Source of the DNA: Candidatus Latescibacterota bacterium
GTDB taxonomy: Bacteria > Latescibacterota > UBA2968 > UBA8231
DNA: 64,000 nt
Assembly: GCA_022819745.1 (NCBI GenBank)
Contig: JAJEGS010000039.1
Span: 310,001-374,000, forward strand
Direction: 5' to 3'
Part shown: positions 26,973 through 37,247 of the stretch, one piece after another
Numbering within the stretch: position 1 is the stretch's first letter
Layout: each line of letters starts with the position of its first letter
The notes under the pieces: model-generated
What the model saw: only the letters and a program-made list of their open reading frames with translations
What the model was told of the DNA's origin: nothing
The model's database searches: none
Position numbers and translations under genes: made by a program

Positions 26973-27001
26973 AATATACAGACTAAGCGATTTAGCGTCA
27001 A
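26973..27001 (-). promoter_or_regulatory. sigma70-type promoter of the tolC-mlaC-RND operon
   Basis: On the minus strand: TTGACG (-35, 27001-26996), a 17-bp spacer and TATATT (-10, 26978-26973), with transcription predicted near 26966, about 85 nt before the tolC ATG. The rest of the 280-bp gap to 27161 holds the uvrA-start repeat and nothing else I can support. Confidence 0.7.
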
Positions 27002-27094
27002 TGTGAACGCCCGTCTGCTTCTTGGATTGTACAACACCCGAACCCTATGTTTTATGCACCTATGTTTTCCTTAAAATGCGCGGATAGGCAGGTG

Positions 27095-27126
27095 CCATGC
27101 AGCCGACTTTAGTCGTCCGGGAAGCC
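27095..27126 (+). repeat. 32-bp direct repeat of the uvrA-paralogue start, left copy (right copy 28855-28886)
   Basis: The 32 bp that begin with CC and the ATG of the uvrA paralogue (28855-28886, CCATGCAGCCGACTTTAGTC and 12 more bases) are repeated exactly here, encoding the same first ten residues before the match stops. The two copies bracket the AAA/PD-(D/E)XK gene, so the 1728 bp between them look like an insertion that copied the start of its neighbour. Confidence 0.9.
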
Positions 27127-27161
27127 GCATCCTCTTGCAATAGCGGCCTCCGACCACCACC

Positions 27162-28739
27162 TCACTCCCGTTCCACCTCAAAGGCGACCACGTTGCGCTT
27201 CTCCCGACTGAATTCCACCCCAATCAGGTGAATCGCCGCGCCCCGACCGCGATACTTGGCCGCGTAGTCCCGCTCCTGCAACTGCCGCAGCGCCGCCCCC
27301 TCCGCCGCCCGTTCCACCACCTTGAACTCGAACAGGTACACCTGCCCATTGAACTCCACCGCCATGTCCAAGCGACCAGCACTGCTACTGTCCTCTACTG
27401 TGATCGACAGCCCCAGCGACGCGAAGTACGAGTAGAACACGCTGGCGTAATACCCCTCGTAGTCGGCAATCTCATTATTCGTATGCCACTGATACGGAAT
27501 GCTGGCAAAAAACGACGCGAACAGCGTCTCTAAGCCGTCGAAGTCGTTGACCAGCAGCAGGTCGTACAGCCGGGCGTTGTGCTCAACTTGGCGTGCGGGG
27601 TTGCTCGTCAGGTGATTCAGCAGGCTCTTGTTCAGGCTCTGCTGCACCTCCCGATTTGGGTAGCCCAGCCGATAGTATATCTCCCCGCCGCGCGGCTCAC
27701 TGCGGCGAATGGTCAGGTAGCCGGTCTGGAACAGCAGGGCCTCGGTCGCAATGTGATCCACGTCAAACGCCGATAGCAACTCCTCACTGCCGAGCATGTC
27801 GTCCAAGGCAAGGGAACTGACTCCGCGCTCCAACAGGGTCTCGAGCAGAAACGTCGGCGTACCCGTCTCAAACCAGTAAGCCCCGAACTGGCGACGGTCA
27901 AAGAGCAGAAGGACATCGAAGGGGTTGTACACCTGTTCCTCACCTAGCCAGTTGTACCCGTTGTACCAGCGCCGGATTTCCTCTCGGTCTAAGCCGGGCA
28001 GTTCCGGGGCGAACACCGCGTCCAAGTCCTCCTCGGTATAGCCGCAAATGGCCGAGTAGCGCGGGTCTAAGGTAATGTCCTTGAGATTGTTGAGGCCGGA
28101 GAACAGGCTGACTTTGGAGAACTTGCTCACGCCGGTGAGGAAAGTAAACGCAATGTGTGCGTCGCCGAACTTGATCGTCGAATACAGCCCACGCAGATAG
28201 TCGCGGTTGGCTCGCGCCACCTCCGGCACCTCCAGCGCGTCTAAAATCGGTTTGTCGTACTCGTCGATCAGCACCGCTACCCGCTGCCCGCTGCGCTCGT
28301 GCAACGCTTCCATCAGATGGCTAAAGCGCGCTGGCGCACCAGCGTAGTCCGAGCCGACGCCCTCCCGCCTTTCTATGGCGTCTAGTTGCGCCATCACGTC
28401 CTCTTGTAGCTGGCCCGGCTCCTTGAAGTTGCCCCTGCTAAAGTCGAACCGCAGCACCGGATGGCGCACCGACCAGTCCCACCGCTCGTGGATGGCCAGC
28501 CCCTCGAACAACGGCTCGTTGCCCTCGAATAGCTCCTTCAGGGTATCGAGAAACAGGCTCTTGCCAAACCGACGGGGGCGCGACAGGAAGTAGTGCTTGC
28601 CCTCGTCAACCAACCGCGCTGTGTAGGCGGTCTTATCGACATAGTAGCAGTTGTCCTCGCGGATCTCGCGAAAGGTCTGAATGCCGATGGGTAGCTTGCG
28701 CTTGGCTGTCCGTGACGAATCGGGTTCCATCTGTATCAT
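27162..28739 (-). CDS. AAA-ATPase-like protein with C-terminal PD-(D/E)XK nuclease domain (PF09820/PF08011 type)
   Basis: A 525-aa protein. 'LPIGIQTFREIREDNCYYVDKT' and the Walker A 'FLSRPRRFGKSL' (K60) are the AAA-ATPase-like family signature, and 'VAVLIDEYDKPILDAL' is Walker B. The C terminus holds a PD-(D/E)XK core: D458 in 'GRLDMAVEF' and E471-x-K473 in 'LFEFK'. The family is abundant and patchy in Bacteroidetes and uncultured phyla and its biological role is not established; mobility or defence has been suggested. It is divergent from the uvrA paralogue and flanked by 32-bp direct repeats, suggesting it arrived as a unit. Confidence 0.9.
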   Translation of the reverse strand: MIQMEPDSSRTAKRKLPIGIQTFREIREDNCYYVDKTAYTARLVDEGKHYFLSRPRRFGKSLFLDTLKELFEGNEPLFEGLAIHERWDWSVRHPVLRFDFSRGNFKEPGQLQEDVMAQLDAIERREGVGSDYAGAPARFSHLMEALHERSGQRVAVLIDEYDKPILDALEVPEVARANRDYLRGLYSTIKFGDAHIAFTFLTGVSKFSKVSLFSGLNNLKDITLDPRYSAICGYTEEDLDAVFAPELPGLDREEIRRWYNGYNWLGEEQVYNPFDVLLLFDRRQFGAYWFETGTPTFLLETLLERGVSSLALDDMLGSEELLSAFDVDHIATEALLFQTGYLTIRRSEPRGGEIYYRLGYPNREVQQSLNKSLLNHLTSNPARQVEHNARLYDLLLVNDFDGLETLFASFFASIPYQWHTNNEIADYEGYYASVFYSYFASLGLSITVEDSSSAGRLDMAVEFNGQVYLFEFKVVERAAEGAALRQLQERDYAAKYRGRGAAIHLIGVEFSREKRNVVAFEVERE

Positions 28740-28856
28740 GAGGCTTGCTCCACAATCTGGCCGCCGTCAACGTTGGCCGGGGCAAGGATGAGACTTACAA
28801 TAGACAAGATAGACTACAGGGCAACCCATGCAAAGAAAAGCGAATAAGCGACCACC

Positions 28857-31610
28857 ATGCAGCCGACTTTAGTCGTCCGGGAAGCCTGCGAACACAACCT
28901 GCGCGCCGTCTCCTTAGACCTGCCCCACGAATCCCTCGTGGCCGTCAGCGGCCCGTCCGGGTCGGGCAAGACCTCCCTCGTCTTAGACACGATTTACGCC
29001 GAGGCGCGTCGGCGCTTTCTCGCGGCACTGGACCAAGGAGGCGGCTGGCGCGCATTGCGCGTGCCCAAGGCCCGCCGCATCGACGGCCTAGCCCCCGCCC
29101 TCGCACTAGCCGGAGGGGCTGGCCACCAGAGTCCGAGGGCCACAGTGGCGACCCTATCCGGCCTGTACGACCTGTTGCGCTTGCTCTTCGCCCGCGTCGG
29201 TCAACCTAGCTGCCTCCACTGCGGCGGACGGGTGCAGACGCACCGCTTTGAAGAAGCAAACGAAGCGGCTGCGAGTATGCCAGAGGGCACTCGCCTGATG
29301 ATTCTCGCGCCGCGCCGACAGCGGAAGGACGAGACGCCCGAGCAAGTTCTCGCCGCAATTGACCGCGCCGGCTACCGCCATGTCCGCCTCGACGGACAAG
29401 ACCTGCTGCTGGATGACATCGCGCCCGAACACGTCGCCCGCGCCCAGCACCTGTCCGTGGTCGTCGATCGCCTCATCGTCAAAAAGGGCATCGCGCGCCG
29501 CCTGCAAGGATCGCTGCAAGCAGCCTTGGAAGCGGGCGACGGCCAAGTGGTTCTTTCAACCCCAGACGCAGCCAGCGATCTGGTCTTTGCCGTGCGGCCG
29601 GCATGTTCTACCTGCGGTGCGCCCTTCCCTCCCTTAGAACCCGCGCTCTTTTCCTTTAATAGCGCGACCGGAGCCTGCCCGACGTGCCGGGGCCTCGGGG
29701 TGCAGAGCGGCTTGAGCAGCGAGCAGATTTTCGCTGGTGGGCAGGCTACACTCGAAGGGGCCTTGGGTCCCTTGTGGCACGACTTTGGCCACGGCGATTT
29801 GCGCGACCGTCTGCAAACCTTCTGCCGGCGGCACCAAGTCGATCCCGAACAGCCCGTGGGCGACTGGCCGGACCAAGCAGCCGAACGGCTGTGGCACGGC
29901 GAGGGCCGCCGATTCATCGGACTGGCGCGCTGGCTGGAGCGCATCAGTGCCAAAGCCGCAGGCGAGGAATTGGCTTGGCTGGAAGAACGCCTCGACGACG
30001 CGCCGTGCCCTAGCTGCGGCGGGGCACGATTGCGACCTGAATCCCTCGCCGTGGAATTGGGCGGAGCGTCGATTGCCACAGTCGGCGAGTGCGCGGTCGT
30101 CGCGGCGACCGAGTGGCTCAACAACCTCGATTTTCCCGCAGCTACAGCCCCCGTCGGCGAGGCCATCCGCGCCCAGATCAGCCGCCGCCTGAACCTATTG
30201 CAAGAGTTGGGACTAGAGTACCTGCAACTGAACCGCCGCGCCGACACCCTGTCGAGCGGGGAGTTTCAGCGGCTGCGCCTCGGGTCCGCCCTGTCGTCGG
30301 GCACCACGCAGATGCTCTACGTGCTCGACGAACCCAGCGCCGGTCTGCACGCACGCGACGCCGCCCAACTCCTAGACGCGCTCAGGACACTGCGCGACGC
30401 CGGAAACTCCGTGTTCCTAATAGAACACGACGCCGCACTCTTGCGCGGAGCCGACTGGCTGGTTGATATGGGACCGGGTGCGGGGACCGCCGGAGGGCAG
30501 GTCGTAGCCGAGGGCACGCCGAGTGAGGTAGCCGCAGCCGAGTCTTTGACCGGACGCTATCTGCGCGGTGCACTGCAATTGCCGCGCACCCGAGCGCGCC
30601 AGCCACAGGGGTGGTTGGTCCTATCCGGTGCCCGCGGCCACAACTTGCGCCAACTCGAAGTAAAATGGCCGCTGGGGACCTTGATCTGCGTGACCGGGGT
30701 TTCCGGTTCGGGCAAAAGCTCGCTGGTCAGCCACACCCTGCATCCGCTCTTGGCGGCCAAACTCCACGGCGCTCAGCGTCGTCCCCTGCCCTATGATTCT
30801 TGCACCGGAATCGAGCAGGTAACGCGCGTCGTCGCGGTCGATCAGCGGCCCATCGGCCGCAGTGCGCGCTCAAACGCGGCGACCTACACGGGGTTGCTAG
30901 CGCCGATTCGCCGCCTGTTTGCCGACCTGCCCGAAGCTCGCCTGCGGGGCTACCGGCCCGGGCACTTCAGCTTTAACTCCCCAGAGGGAGCCTGCGACCT
31001 GTGCAAGGGTCGTGGAGTGTACAGCACGCGCCGAGGCGCATTCGACGATCTCGAAGTAGTATGCCCTTCTTGCAGCGGACGGCGCTACCGTGCCGAGGTC
31101 TTGGACGTGCGCTTCCACCAGCACCACATCGCCGAAGTGCTGGAGCTGAGCGTGGCCGCAGCGAGCGAGCTTTTTGCAGCCGTGCCCCAAGTCGCGCAGC
31201 GGCTAGACACCCTCGCGGAAGTGGGCTTGGGCTATTTGCACCTCGGCCAGCCGGCGACCAGTTTTTCCGGCGGTGAGGCGCAGCGAGTTAAGCTGGCTGC
31301 CGAACTGGGGCGCTCGCGCCAAGATCACGCGCTCTACATCCTCGACGAGCCGACCTCGGGCCTGCACTTGGAGGATGTGCGCTTGCTGCTGGCGCTGTTG
31401 CAGCGCTTAGTTGACGAGGGCAATACCGTAGTAGTAGTTGAACACCACATCGAATTTATCGCGGCCGCCGACTGGGTCATCGACTTGGGGCCAGAAGGCG
31501 GCGAAGCTGGCGGAGCAATCACCGCTTGCGGCCGCCCCGAGGAAGTGGCCAGCGCGGCCGACTCCCACACGGGCGCGTACTTGCAGCAGTTGTTTGACGC
31601 GCAGAATTGA
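28857..31610 (+). CDS. UvrA-family ABC ATPase (UvrA paralogue)
   Basis: A 917-aa protein with two ABC modules. Module 1 has Walker A '[10 protein letters not shown]' (K38) and signature '[18 protein letters not shown]'; module 2 has '[16 protein letters not shown]' and '[16 protein letters not shown]'. Zinc-finger cysteines are seen in 'CLHCGGRV', 'CSTCGAPF', 'CPTCRGLG' and '[10 protein letters not shown]'. It is close to the usual 940 aa of UvrA, but the divergent N terminus ([20 protein letters not shown]) and short UvrB-interaction region suggest a UvrA2-like class rather than the canonical repair subunit. Such paralogues are linked to DNA-damage or drug tolerance. The next gene starts 20 bp on. 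Confidence 0.88.
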   Translation: MQPTLVVREACEHNLRAVSLDLPHESLVAVSGPSGSGKTSLVLDTIYAEARRRFLAALDQGGGWRALRVPKARRIDGLAPALALAGGAGHQSPRATVATLSGLYDLLRLLFARVGQPSCLHCGGRVQTHRFEEANEAAASMPEGTRLMILAPRRQRKDETPEQVLAAIDRAGYRHVRLDGQDLLLDDIAPEHVARAQHLSVVVDRLIVKKGIARRLQGSLQAALEAGDGQVVLSTPDAASDLVFAVRPACSTCGAPFPPLEPALFSFNSATGACPTCRGLGVQSGLSSEQIFAGGQATLEGALGPLWHDFGHGDLRDRLQTFCRRHQVDPEQPVGDWPDQAAERLWHGEGRRFIGLARWLERISAKAAGEELAWLEERLDDAPCPSCGGARLRPESLAVELGGASIATVGECAVVAATEWLNNLDFPAATAPVGEAIRAQISRRLNLLQELGLEYLQLNRRADTLSSGEFQRLRLGSALSSGTTQMLYVLDEPSAGLHARDAAQLLDALRTLRDAGNSVFLIEHDAALLRGADWLVDMGPGAGTAGGQVVAEGTPSEVAAAESLTGRYLRGALQLPRTRARQPQGWLVLSGARGHNLRQLEVKWPLGTLICVTGVSGSGKSSLVSHTLHPLLAAKLHGAQRRPLPYDSCTGIEQVTRVVAVDQRPIGRSARSNAATYTGLLAPIRRLFADLPEARLRGYRPGHFSFNSPEGACDLCKGRGVYSTRRGAFDDLEVVCPSCSGRRYRAEVLDVRFHQHHIAEVLELSVAAASELFAAVPQVAQRLDTLAEVGLGYLHLGQPATSFSGGEAQRVKLAAELGRSRQDHALYILDEPTSGLHLEDVRLLLALLQRLVDEGNTVVVVEHHIEFIAAADWVIDLGPEGGEAGGAITACGRPEEVASAADSHTGAYLQQLFDAQN

Positions 31611-31630
31611 GCTAATTGAGGAGTCTTTCA

Positions 31631-32800
31631 TTGGATCTACAAAAAATACAAGCCTATATGCAGCAAGAAGGAATCGGCGCTTGGTTAGTGTACGACTTCC
31701 GCGGCGGCAATCCGGTCTTATGGCAGCTTTTGGGCCAGCGGCGACTTACTACCCGGCGCGTCTTTCTCATCGTGCCAGCCGTGGGTGCCCCGCGTCTGCT
31801 CGGCTCAGCGGTCGAGCCGGAAGCTCTCGCCGGGCTGGGCATAGATATCGCCCATTACGCTAGCTGGGAACAGCTACATGCCCTGTTGCGCGATGCGGTG
31901 GAAGGTCTGCCGCAGGTAGCTATGGAATACTGGCCCGGAGGGACGCTGCCCACGGTGTCTTGGGTCGATGGCGGCACCTTAGAGCTGGTGCGCTCCCTCG
32001 GTCCCAAGGTGGTGTCTTCGGCCGATCTGTGCCAAGTCGCCTTGGCCACGTGGAGCGCGGACGCGCTCGCCTCGCACCGCGACGCCTGCCGCCAAGTGGC
32101 CGAAGTCAAAGACGCGGCCTTTGAGCACATCCGCGACCGCCTCCACACCGGCCTCACCGAATTCGACGTCCAAGCCTTCATCGTCTCCGAACTGGAGCAG
32201 CGCGGCCTCGACATTGGACATCCGCCGATCGTCGGCGTCAATGGCAACAGCGGCAATCCCCACTACGAGCCGCACGCGGACACGGCCGCCCCCATTGAGC
32301 CGGGTGCTTGGATCCTCATCGACCTGTGGGCGCGCCACCCCGGCGAGCAGCACGTGTTCGGCGACATGACTTGGGTCGCCTTTGCCGGCCCGCGCGTCCC
32401 CGCCGCCCACGCCGAGGTCTTTGCCGCAGTGCGCGAAGCGCGCGATCAAGTGTTGGAACGGCTCGACGCCGCTTGGCGCGCCGACGAAGTCCTCCAGGGC
32501 TGGCAACTCGACCGCGTAGCGCGCCAAGTCCTGACAACGCACGGCTTGGGCGAGCAATTCGTCCACCGCACGGGGCACAGCCTTGGCCCGGGACCGAGCA
32601 TCCACGCACTCGGCGTAAATCTCGACGACCTTGAGACCCACGATGCGCGGTCAATCCTACCGGGCACGGGCTTTTCCGTCGAGCCGGGCGCGTACCTGCT
32701 GGAGTTCGGCGTGCGACTCGAAGTTAATGTGTACGTGGATCCAGAGACTGGACCAGAAGTTACAACCCCCATCCAAAACGAAGTCGTCCTCTTGCCTTGA
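31631..32800 (+). CDS. M24-family metallopeptidase (Xaa-Pro peptidase-like)
   Basis: The start is set at TTG 31631, 7 bp after GAGGAG (31618-31623), giving 389 residues. An N-terminal creatinase-like domain is followed by the pita-bread fold: metal ligands in 'GAWILIDLWARHP' (Asp), 'FGDMTW' (Asp), 'HRTGHSLG' (His), 'FSVEPGAYL' (Glu) and 'GVRLEVNVYV' (Glu). It should be a cytoplasmic Xaa-Pro aminopeptidase or dipeptidase, or a related pseudoenzyme. Its stop overlaps the queC TTG start by four bases (TTGA). Confidence 0.9.
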   Translation: MDLQKIQAYMQQEGIGAWLVYDFRGGNPVLWQLLGQRRLTTRRVFLIVPAVGAPRLLGSAVEPEALAGLGIDIAHYASWEQLHALLRDAVEGLPQVAMEYWPGGTLPTVSWVDGGTLELVRSLGPKVVSSADLCQVALATWSADALASHRDACRQVAEVKDAAFEHIRDRLHTGLTEFDVQAFIVSELEQRGLDIGHPPIVGVNGNSGNPHYEPHADTAAPIEPGAWILIDLWARHPGEQHVFGDMTWVAFAGPRVPAAHAEVFAAVREARDQVLERLDAAWRADEVLQGWQLDRVARQVLTTHGLGEQFVHRTGHSLGPGPSIHALGVNLDDLETHDARSILPGTGFSVEPGAYLLEFGVRLEVNVYVDPETGPEVTTPIQNEVVLLP

Positions 32801-33468
32801 GCCTCGCAATCGTCCTCGTCAGCGGTGGGCTCGACTCCTGCGTCACCGCTGCCATTGCCGCCCGCCGCGGCCCCTTGGCCTTCCTCCACTTGCACTATCG
32901 CCAACGCACCGAGGAACGCGAATTCGCGGCCTTCTCCGCCCTCGCAGATCACTTCCAAGTGGAGACCCGCCTCGTAGTAGATGTCGATTACATGCGCCAA
33001 ATCGGCGGCTCCAGCTTGGTCGATGCGACCCAACCCATACCCGAAGATGACGCCACAGCCAGCTTACCCACGACCTACGTCCCCTTCCGCAACGCCAACC
33101 TACTCGGCGTGGCCGTGGCTTGGGCCGAGGTCATTGGCGCAACCGACATCTACATCGGTGCCCACGAAGCCGAGAGCTACTACCCAGACTGCCGGCGAGA
33201 GTTTTTCGCCGCCTACGAGCGCATGGTCGCCACTGGCACCGGCCCACAAACCCAAATCCGCATCCAGACCCCGCTCATAGACTGGGACAAAGCCGCCATC
33301 GTCCGTTGCGGCCTAGCGCTAGCCGCCCCTCTGCACCTGACCTGGTCCTGCTATCAGCGCGACGACCTCGCCTGTGGCCGCTGCACAAGCTGCCGCATGC
33401 GCTTGGCGGGCTTCCGCCGTGCCGGTGCTAGCGACCCCTTACCCTACGCCTCTATTCCAAGGAGCTAA
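32797..33468 (+). CDS. queC: 7-cyano-7-deazaguanine synthase QueC
   Basis: A 223-aa enzyme that converts 7-carboxy-7-deazaguanine to preQ0 using ATP and ammonia. The PP-loop SGGLDS is at residues 9-14, and a C-terminal zinc site is formed by C185, C193, C196 and C199 (ACGRCTSC core). Start is TTG overlapping the upstream stop. Queuosine synthesis also needs QueF, found at 47556 beyond the restriction island; queD and queE are not in the window. The product may feed tRNA queuosine or 7-deazaguanine DNA modification. Confidence 0.96.
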   Translation: MSLAIVLVSGGLDSCVTAAIAARRGPLAFLHLHYRQRTEEREFAAFSALADHFQVETRLVVDVDYMRQIGGSSLVDATQPIPEDDATASLPTTYVPFRNANLLGVAVAWAEVIGATDIYIGAHEAESYYPDCRREFFAAYERMVATGTGPQTQIRIQTPLIDWDKAAIVRCGLALAAPLHLTWSCYQRDDLACGRCTSCRMRLAGFRRAGASDPLPYASIPRS

Positions 33469-33471
33469 CCC

Positions 33472-35055
33472 ATGCTAATCGGCTACGTCAGCGACGAGCG
33501 CTACATCGCCCTGCACGACGTGCAGTTCGAAATCGCCAACGAAAACCTGCACATCGAGACCCGCTCGCGGGCCACCGGCGAAGTCTTCGCCGACATCCCG
33601 CCCGGCCCCTACACCGTGACCTTGCAAAAAGACGGCTTTGGCCCTAAGCGCGGGCAGATCAACATCCACCCCGAGCGGCCGCACCACTTCCGCTTGCTCG
33701 CGCATCAGTTGCTCGGCTACGTCTGGCCCAAGTGGGTCCAAGCGGGCGAGCGATCCGAGTTCCGCGTCCACGCGCTCGAAGCCTATCGCCTCGATTTGTG
33801 GCGCTACGGCTGGCAAAAAGAGCACATCCGCCCGCTGGGCTGGTTCGACGAGCACGGCCCGCGCGCCACCATGCAGATCACCCCGGACGGCGACTACACC
33901 CAGACCGGAGTAATGTGGAACAAGTTTGGCTACACCAGCCCCTCTCACAAACAGTTCGTCACCGCGCCGGAACGCTCTGGCCTGTACTACTTCCACGCCA
34001 AAGGCGAGTCTGGCGCGTTTTTCTCTTTCCCTTGGATCGTCGCCCCAGCCGCCCCCAGCGCGGACATCGCAGTCCTCGCCGCCAACATCAACTGGAATGC
34101 GTACAACAACTTCGGCGGGCGCTCCAACTACATCCACCCCGACTGCTTTCCGCCCACGCCGACGATCAATGCCCGCTTGGAACTCAAGCGCTACACCGAC
34201 CCCGAACACATCAACTACGACGCCGAGGACTACGCCCCCCTCTCCTTCGACCGACCCGAGCCGATCAACCACATTCCCGAACACGTCGAGATCACCGACC
34301 CCATCGCGGGACGCGCGGCCTGCCATGTCGCCCCAGCCGAGTGGCGCTTCCTCGGCTGGCTAGAGCGCGAGGGTTATGCTTACGACCTGTACGCCGAGAC
34401 CCAATTTCACTTTGGCCAACTCGACCTCGACCAATACAAAATCCTCATCACCACCACTCATCCCGAATACTGGTCGCGCAAGATGTACTACGACGTCAAG
34501 GCGTGGGTGCGCGAGCGCGGCGGCAAATTCATGTACTTGGGCGGCAACGGCCTCAACTGCGAGGTGGAACTACTCGACGAGCAGACGATGAAAGTCAAAA
34601 ACGGCGACGGGCGCGTCCAGCGAGCCGAGGGCCACGATAGCCGCTTTCACCAGTACAACGAGTCTGAGGCCAACCTGCTCGGCGTGGTCTTTACCCATCC
34701 GGGCATTATGACGGCCGCACCGTACCAAGTCCTCGCCGCCGACCACTGGATTTTTGCCAACACGGGCGTCAAAAACGGCGATACCTTCGGCGAGGCCAGC
34801 CTACACGAGCGGATCCCCGGCGGAGCCTCCGGCCACGAGACCGACAAAACCTCGCCCTTTTCGCCCCCCGGCACCGAAATCGTCGCTCGCGGCCTCAACC
34901 CCGACCAAGGCGGCGCGGAAATCGTCCACTACGAGACAGCCAGCGGCGGCGCGGTTTTTTCCGTCGGCTCCATCACCTATCCGGCCTCAATTCTGGTCGA
35001 TGAGACCGTCTCGCGCATCACCGCAAACGTCATCGAGCGCTTTGGCGCAGCATAG
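33472..35055 (+). CDS. N,N-dimethylformamidase large-subunit-like protein
   Basis: A 527-aa protein. Residues about 1-85 form a carboxypeptidase-regulatory-like beta domain ('GEVFADIPPGPYTVTLQKDGF'). The rest matches the N,N-dimethylformamidase beta-subunit family: 'ANINWNAYNNFGGRSNYIHP', 'YDLYAETQFHFG', 'TTHPEYWSRKMYYDVKAWV' and 'GGNGLNCEVE'. The characterised enzyme is a mononuclear-iron amidohydrolase; Tyr/Glu ligands are plausible here but cannot be placed with certainty. Many uncultured FCB-type genomes carry several paralogues. It starts 3 bp after queC. The 3' end is repeated at 47390-47494 beyond the restriction island. Confidence 0.82.
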   Translation: MLIGYVSDERYIALHDVQFEIANENLHIETRSRATGEVFADIPPGPYTVTLQKDGFGPKRGQINIHPERPHHFRLLAHQLLGYVWPKWVQAGERSEFRVHALEAYRLDLWRYGWQKEHIRPLGWFDEHGPRATMQITPDGDYTQTGVMWNKFGYTSPSHKQFVTAPERSGLYYFHAKGESGAFFSFPWIVAPAAPSADIAVLAANINWNAYNNFGGRSNYIHPDCFPPTPTINARLELKRYTDPEHINYDAEDYAPLSFDRPEPINHIPEHVEITDPIAGRAACHVAPAEWRFLGWLEREGYAYDLYAETQFHFGQLDLDQYKILITTTHPEYWSRKMYYDVKAWVRERGGKFMYLGGNGLNCEVELLDEQTMKVKNGDGRVQRAEGHDSRFHQYNESEANLLGVVFTHPGIMTAAPYQVLAADHWIFANTGVKNGDTFGEASLHERIPGGASGHETDKTSPFSPPGTEIVARGLNPDQGGAEIVHYETASGGAVFSVGSITYPASILVDETVSRITANVIERFGAA

Positions 35056-35112
35056 CCAAGGCACCCGTTTGGTTTTATTCTAAGATGTTTTAACCACCCG
35101 TAGGGAATCCCG

Positions 35113-37119
35113 ATGACGACCAGCAACGTGACAACAAACAACACCGACCTAAACTGGATCGCCAACTACATCTGGGGCATCGCCGACGACGTCCTGCGCG
35201 ACCTATACGTGCGCGGCAAGTACCGCGACGTGATTCTACCGATGACCGTGCTGCGCCGGCTCGACGCGGTGCTGGAAGACAGCAAGCAGGCGGTCTTGGA
35301 CATGAAAACCACCCTCGACAACGCCAGCGTCATCGAACAGGATCCAACTCTGCGACAGATCGCGGGACAGGCCTTCTACAACACCTCCAAGTTCACCCTG
35401 AGCGACCTACGCGCCCGCGCCAATCGTCAGCAACTCGAAGCCGACTTCCGGGCTTGGCTCGACGGGTTCTCGCCCAGCGTCCAAGACATTCTCGAAAACT
35501 TCGAGTTCCGCAACCAAGTCTCGCGGCTTTCTAGGGCCGACGCCCTCGGCACGCTTATCGAGAAGCTCACCTCTCCCGACATCAACCTGAGCCCGGCCCC
35601 AGTACACTACGCCGACGGCACGGTCAGGCACCCCGGCCTCGACAACCACGGCATGGGCACGATTTTCGAGGAGCTGATCCGGCGCTTCAACGAGGAGAAC
35701 AACGAGGAGGCGGGCGAACACTGGACCCCGCGCGACGCCGTAACCCTGATGGCGAAGCTGGTCTTCCTACCCGTCGCCGACCAGATCAAGTCCGGCACTT
35801 ACCTTATCTACGACGGAGCCTGCGGCACCGGCGGTATGCTGACCGTGGCCGAGGACGTGCTTCAGCAACTCGCCGCCGACCACGACAAGGAAGTCTCCAC
35901 CCACCTCTACGGCCAAGAGATCAACGCCGAGACCTACGCCATCTGCAAGGCCGACCTGCTGCTGAAGGGAGATGGAGACGCCGCCGACAACATCGTGGGC
36001 GGCCCGGAGCACTCCACCTTGGCCAACGACGCCTTCCCCTCCCAAGAGTTCGACTTCATGCTCTCCAATCCGCCCTACGGCAAGAGTTGGAAGACCGATT
36101 TGGAGCGCATGGGCGGCAAGCGCGACATGCGCGACCCGCGCTTCGTGATCGAGCACGCCGACGATCCCGAGTATTCCTTGGTCACCCGCTCCAGCGACGG
36201 CCAGATGCTCTTTCTCGCCAATAAGCTCTCCAAGATGAAGCCGGGCGGCAGCCGCATCGCCGAGGTACACAACGGCAGTTCCCTGTTCACCGGCGACGCT
36301 GGCCAAGGCGAGAGCAACATTCGCCGCTGGATCATCGAGAACGACTGGCTGGAGGCGATCGTCGCCCTGCCGCTCAACATGTTCTACAACACCGGCATCG
36401 CCACCTACGTCTGGGTGCTCACCAGCCGCAAGCCAGAGCATCGCCGGGGCAAGGTGCAGTTGATCGACGCCACCGAGTGGCACCGGCCGCTGCGCAAGAA
36501 CTTGGGCAAGAAGAACTGCGAGCTTGGCGAGGCGGACATCCAGCGCATCTGCGATACCTTCCTCGCCTTTGAGGAGAGCGAACAGAGCAAGATCTTCGAC
36601 AACGACGCCTTCGGCTACTGGAAGGTGACGGTCGAGCGACCGCTGCGGCTCGAAGGGGCCGACCCCAACCGCGCTTACAAAGCCGCCGAGATCAAGAAGC
36701 TGAAGGAGGACTGCGAGCGCAGCGAGACCGCGCCGCCCGTCATCAAAAAGATCCACAAGAGAGGCACAGAGGCCGACCCGCTGCGCGGCCGGTTCGAGGT
36801 TACTGTCAACGGCAAGCCCGTCGTGGTGGAGTACGAACCGGACACTGACCTGCGCGACACCGAGCAGATTCCGCTGCAAGAGGAAGGCGGCATCGAAGCG
36901 TTCCTGCAACGCGAGGTCCTGCCCTATGCGGCTGACGCTTGGTACCAACCGGACAGCGTGAGGATCGGCTACGAGATCAGCTTTACCCGATATTTCTACA
37001 AGCCGCAGCCGATGCGGACGCTGGAGGAGATTCGGGCCGACATTCTGGAGTTAGAGAAAGAAACAGAAGGGTTGCTGGGTGAGATACTGGGCGAAAGTCA
37101 ACGGCCAGCGGCCATATAG
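35113..37119 (+). CDS. hsdM: type I restriction-modification methyltransferase subunit HsdM
   Basis: A 668-aa N6-adenine methyltransferase. The N-terminal helical domain ('YRDVILPMTVLRRLDAVLED') is followed by 'GEHWTPRDAVTLMAKL', SAM motif I at 234-241 (DGACGTGG) and catalytic motif IV NPPY at 319-322. It would work with HsdS to methylate the target and with HsdR to cleave unmodified DNA. AGGGAAT precedes the ATG. It is the first gene of the island inserted after the DMFase-like gene; hsdS follows only after a toxin-antitoxin-like pair and a transposase-like gene. Confidence 0.96.
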   Translation: MTTSNVTTNNTDLNWIANYIWGIADDVLRDLYVRGKYRDVILPMTVLRRLDAVLEDSKQAVLDMKTTLDNASVIEQDPTLRQIAGQAFYNTSKFTLSDLRARANRQQLEADFRAWLDGFSPSVQDILENFEFRNQVSRLSRADALGTLIEKLTSPDINLSPAPVHYADGTVRHPGLDNHGMGTIFEELIRRFNEENNEEAGEHWTPRDAVTLMAKLVFLPVADQIKSGTYLIYDGACGTGGMLTVAEDVLQQLAADHDKEVSTHLYGQEINAETYAICKADLLLKGDGDAADNIVGGPEHSTLANDAFPSQEFDFMLSNPPYGKSWKTDLERMGGKRDMRDPRFVIEHADDPEYSLVTRSSDGQMLFLANKLSKMKPGGSRIAEVHNGSSLFTGDAGQGESNIRRWIIENDWLEAIVALPLNMFYNTGIATYVWVLTSRKPEHRRGKVQLIDATEWHRPLRKNLGKKNCELGEADIQRICDTFLAFEESEQSKIFDNDAFGYWKVTVERPLRLEGADPNRAYKAAEIKKLKEDCERSETAPPVIKKIHKRGTEADPLRGRFEVTVNGKPVVVEYEPDTDLRDTEQIPLQEEGGIEAFLQREVLPYAADAWYQPDSVRIGYEISFTRYFYKPQPMRTLEEIRADILELEKETEGLLGEILGESQRPAAI

Positions 37120-37133
37120 AGCAGGGACGAGCG

Positions 37134-37247
37134 ATGTCCAGCACCGAGATCATCTTTGAAGTCAGAGAAGACGAAGTGGGCCCGTGGCAGGCACCGAACT
37201 CAGGAGGAAATGGAAATGACAACGGAAACCCTGAATCAACACATTGA
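37134..37247 (+). pseudogene. 5' remnant of a HicB-like/DUF1902-type small antitoxin gene
   Basis: An ATG at 37134 opens 'MSSTEIIFEVREDEV', the start I associate with small HicB-like antitoxins (EIIFEVxEx...). The text then turns into low-complexity Gly/Asn and stops at 37247, inside the 5' end of the DUF433 gene in another frame. It looks like a beginning that was cut when the DUF433 cassette joined. Confidence 0.45.

Noticed and set aside
35767..36948. Long open frame antisense to hsdM (393 codons)
   Set aside because: Shadow of a high-GC gene: no family motif, while HsdM on the other strand has all its signatures.
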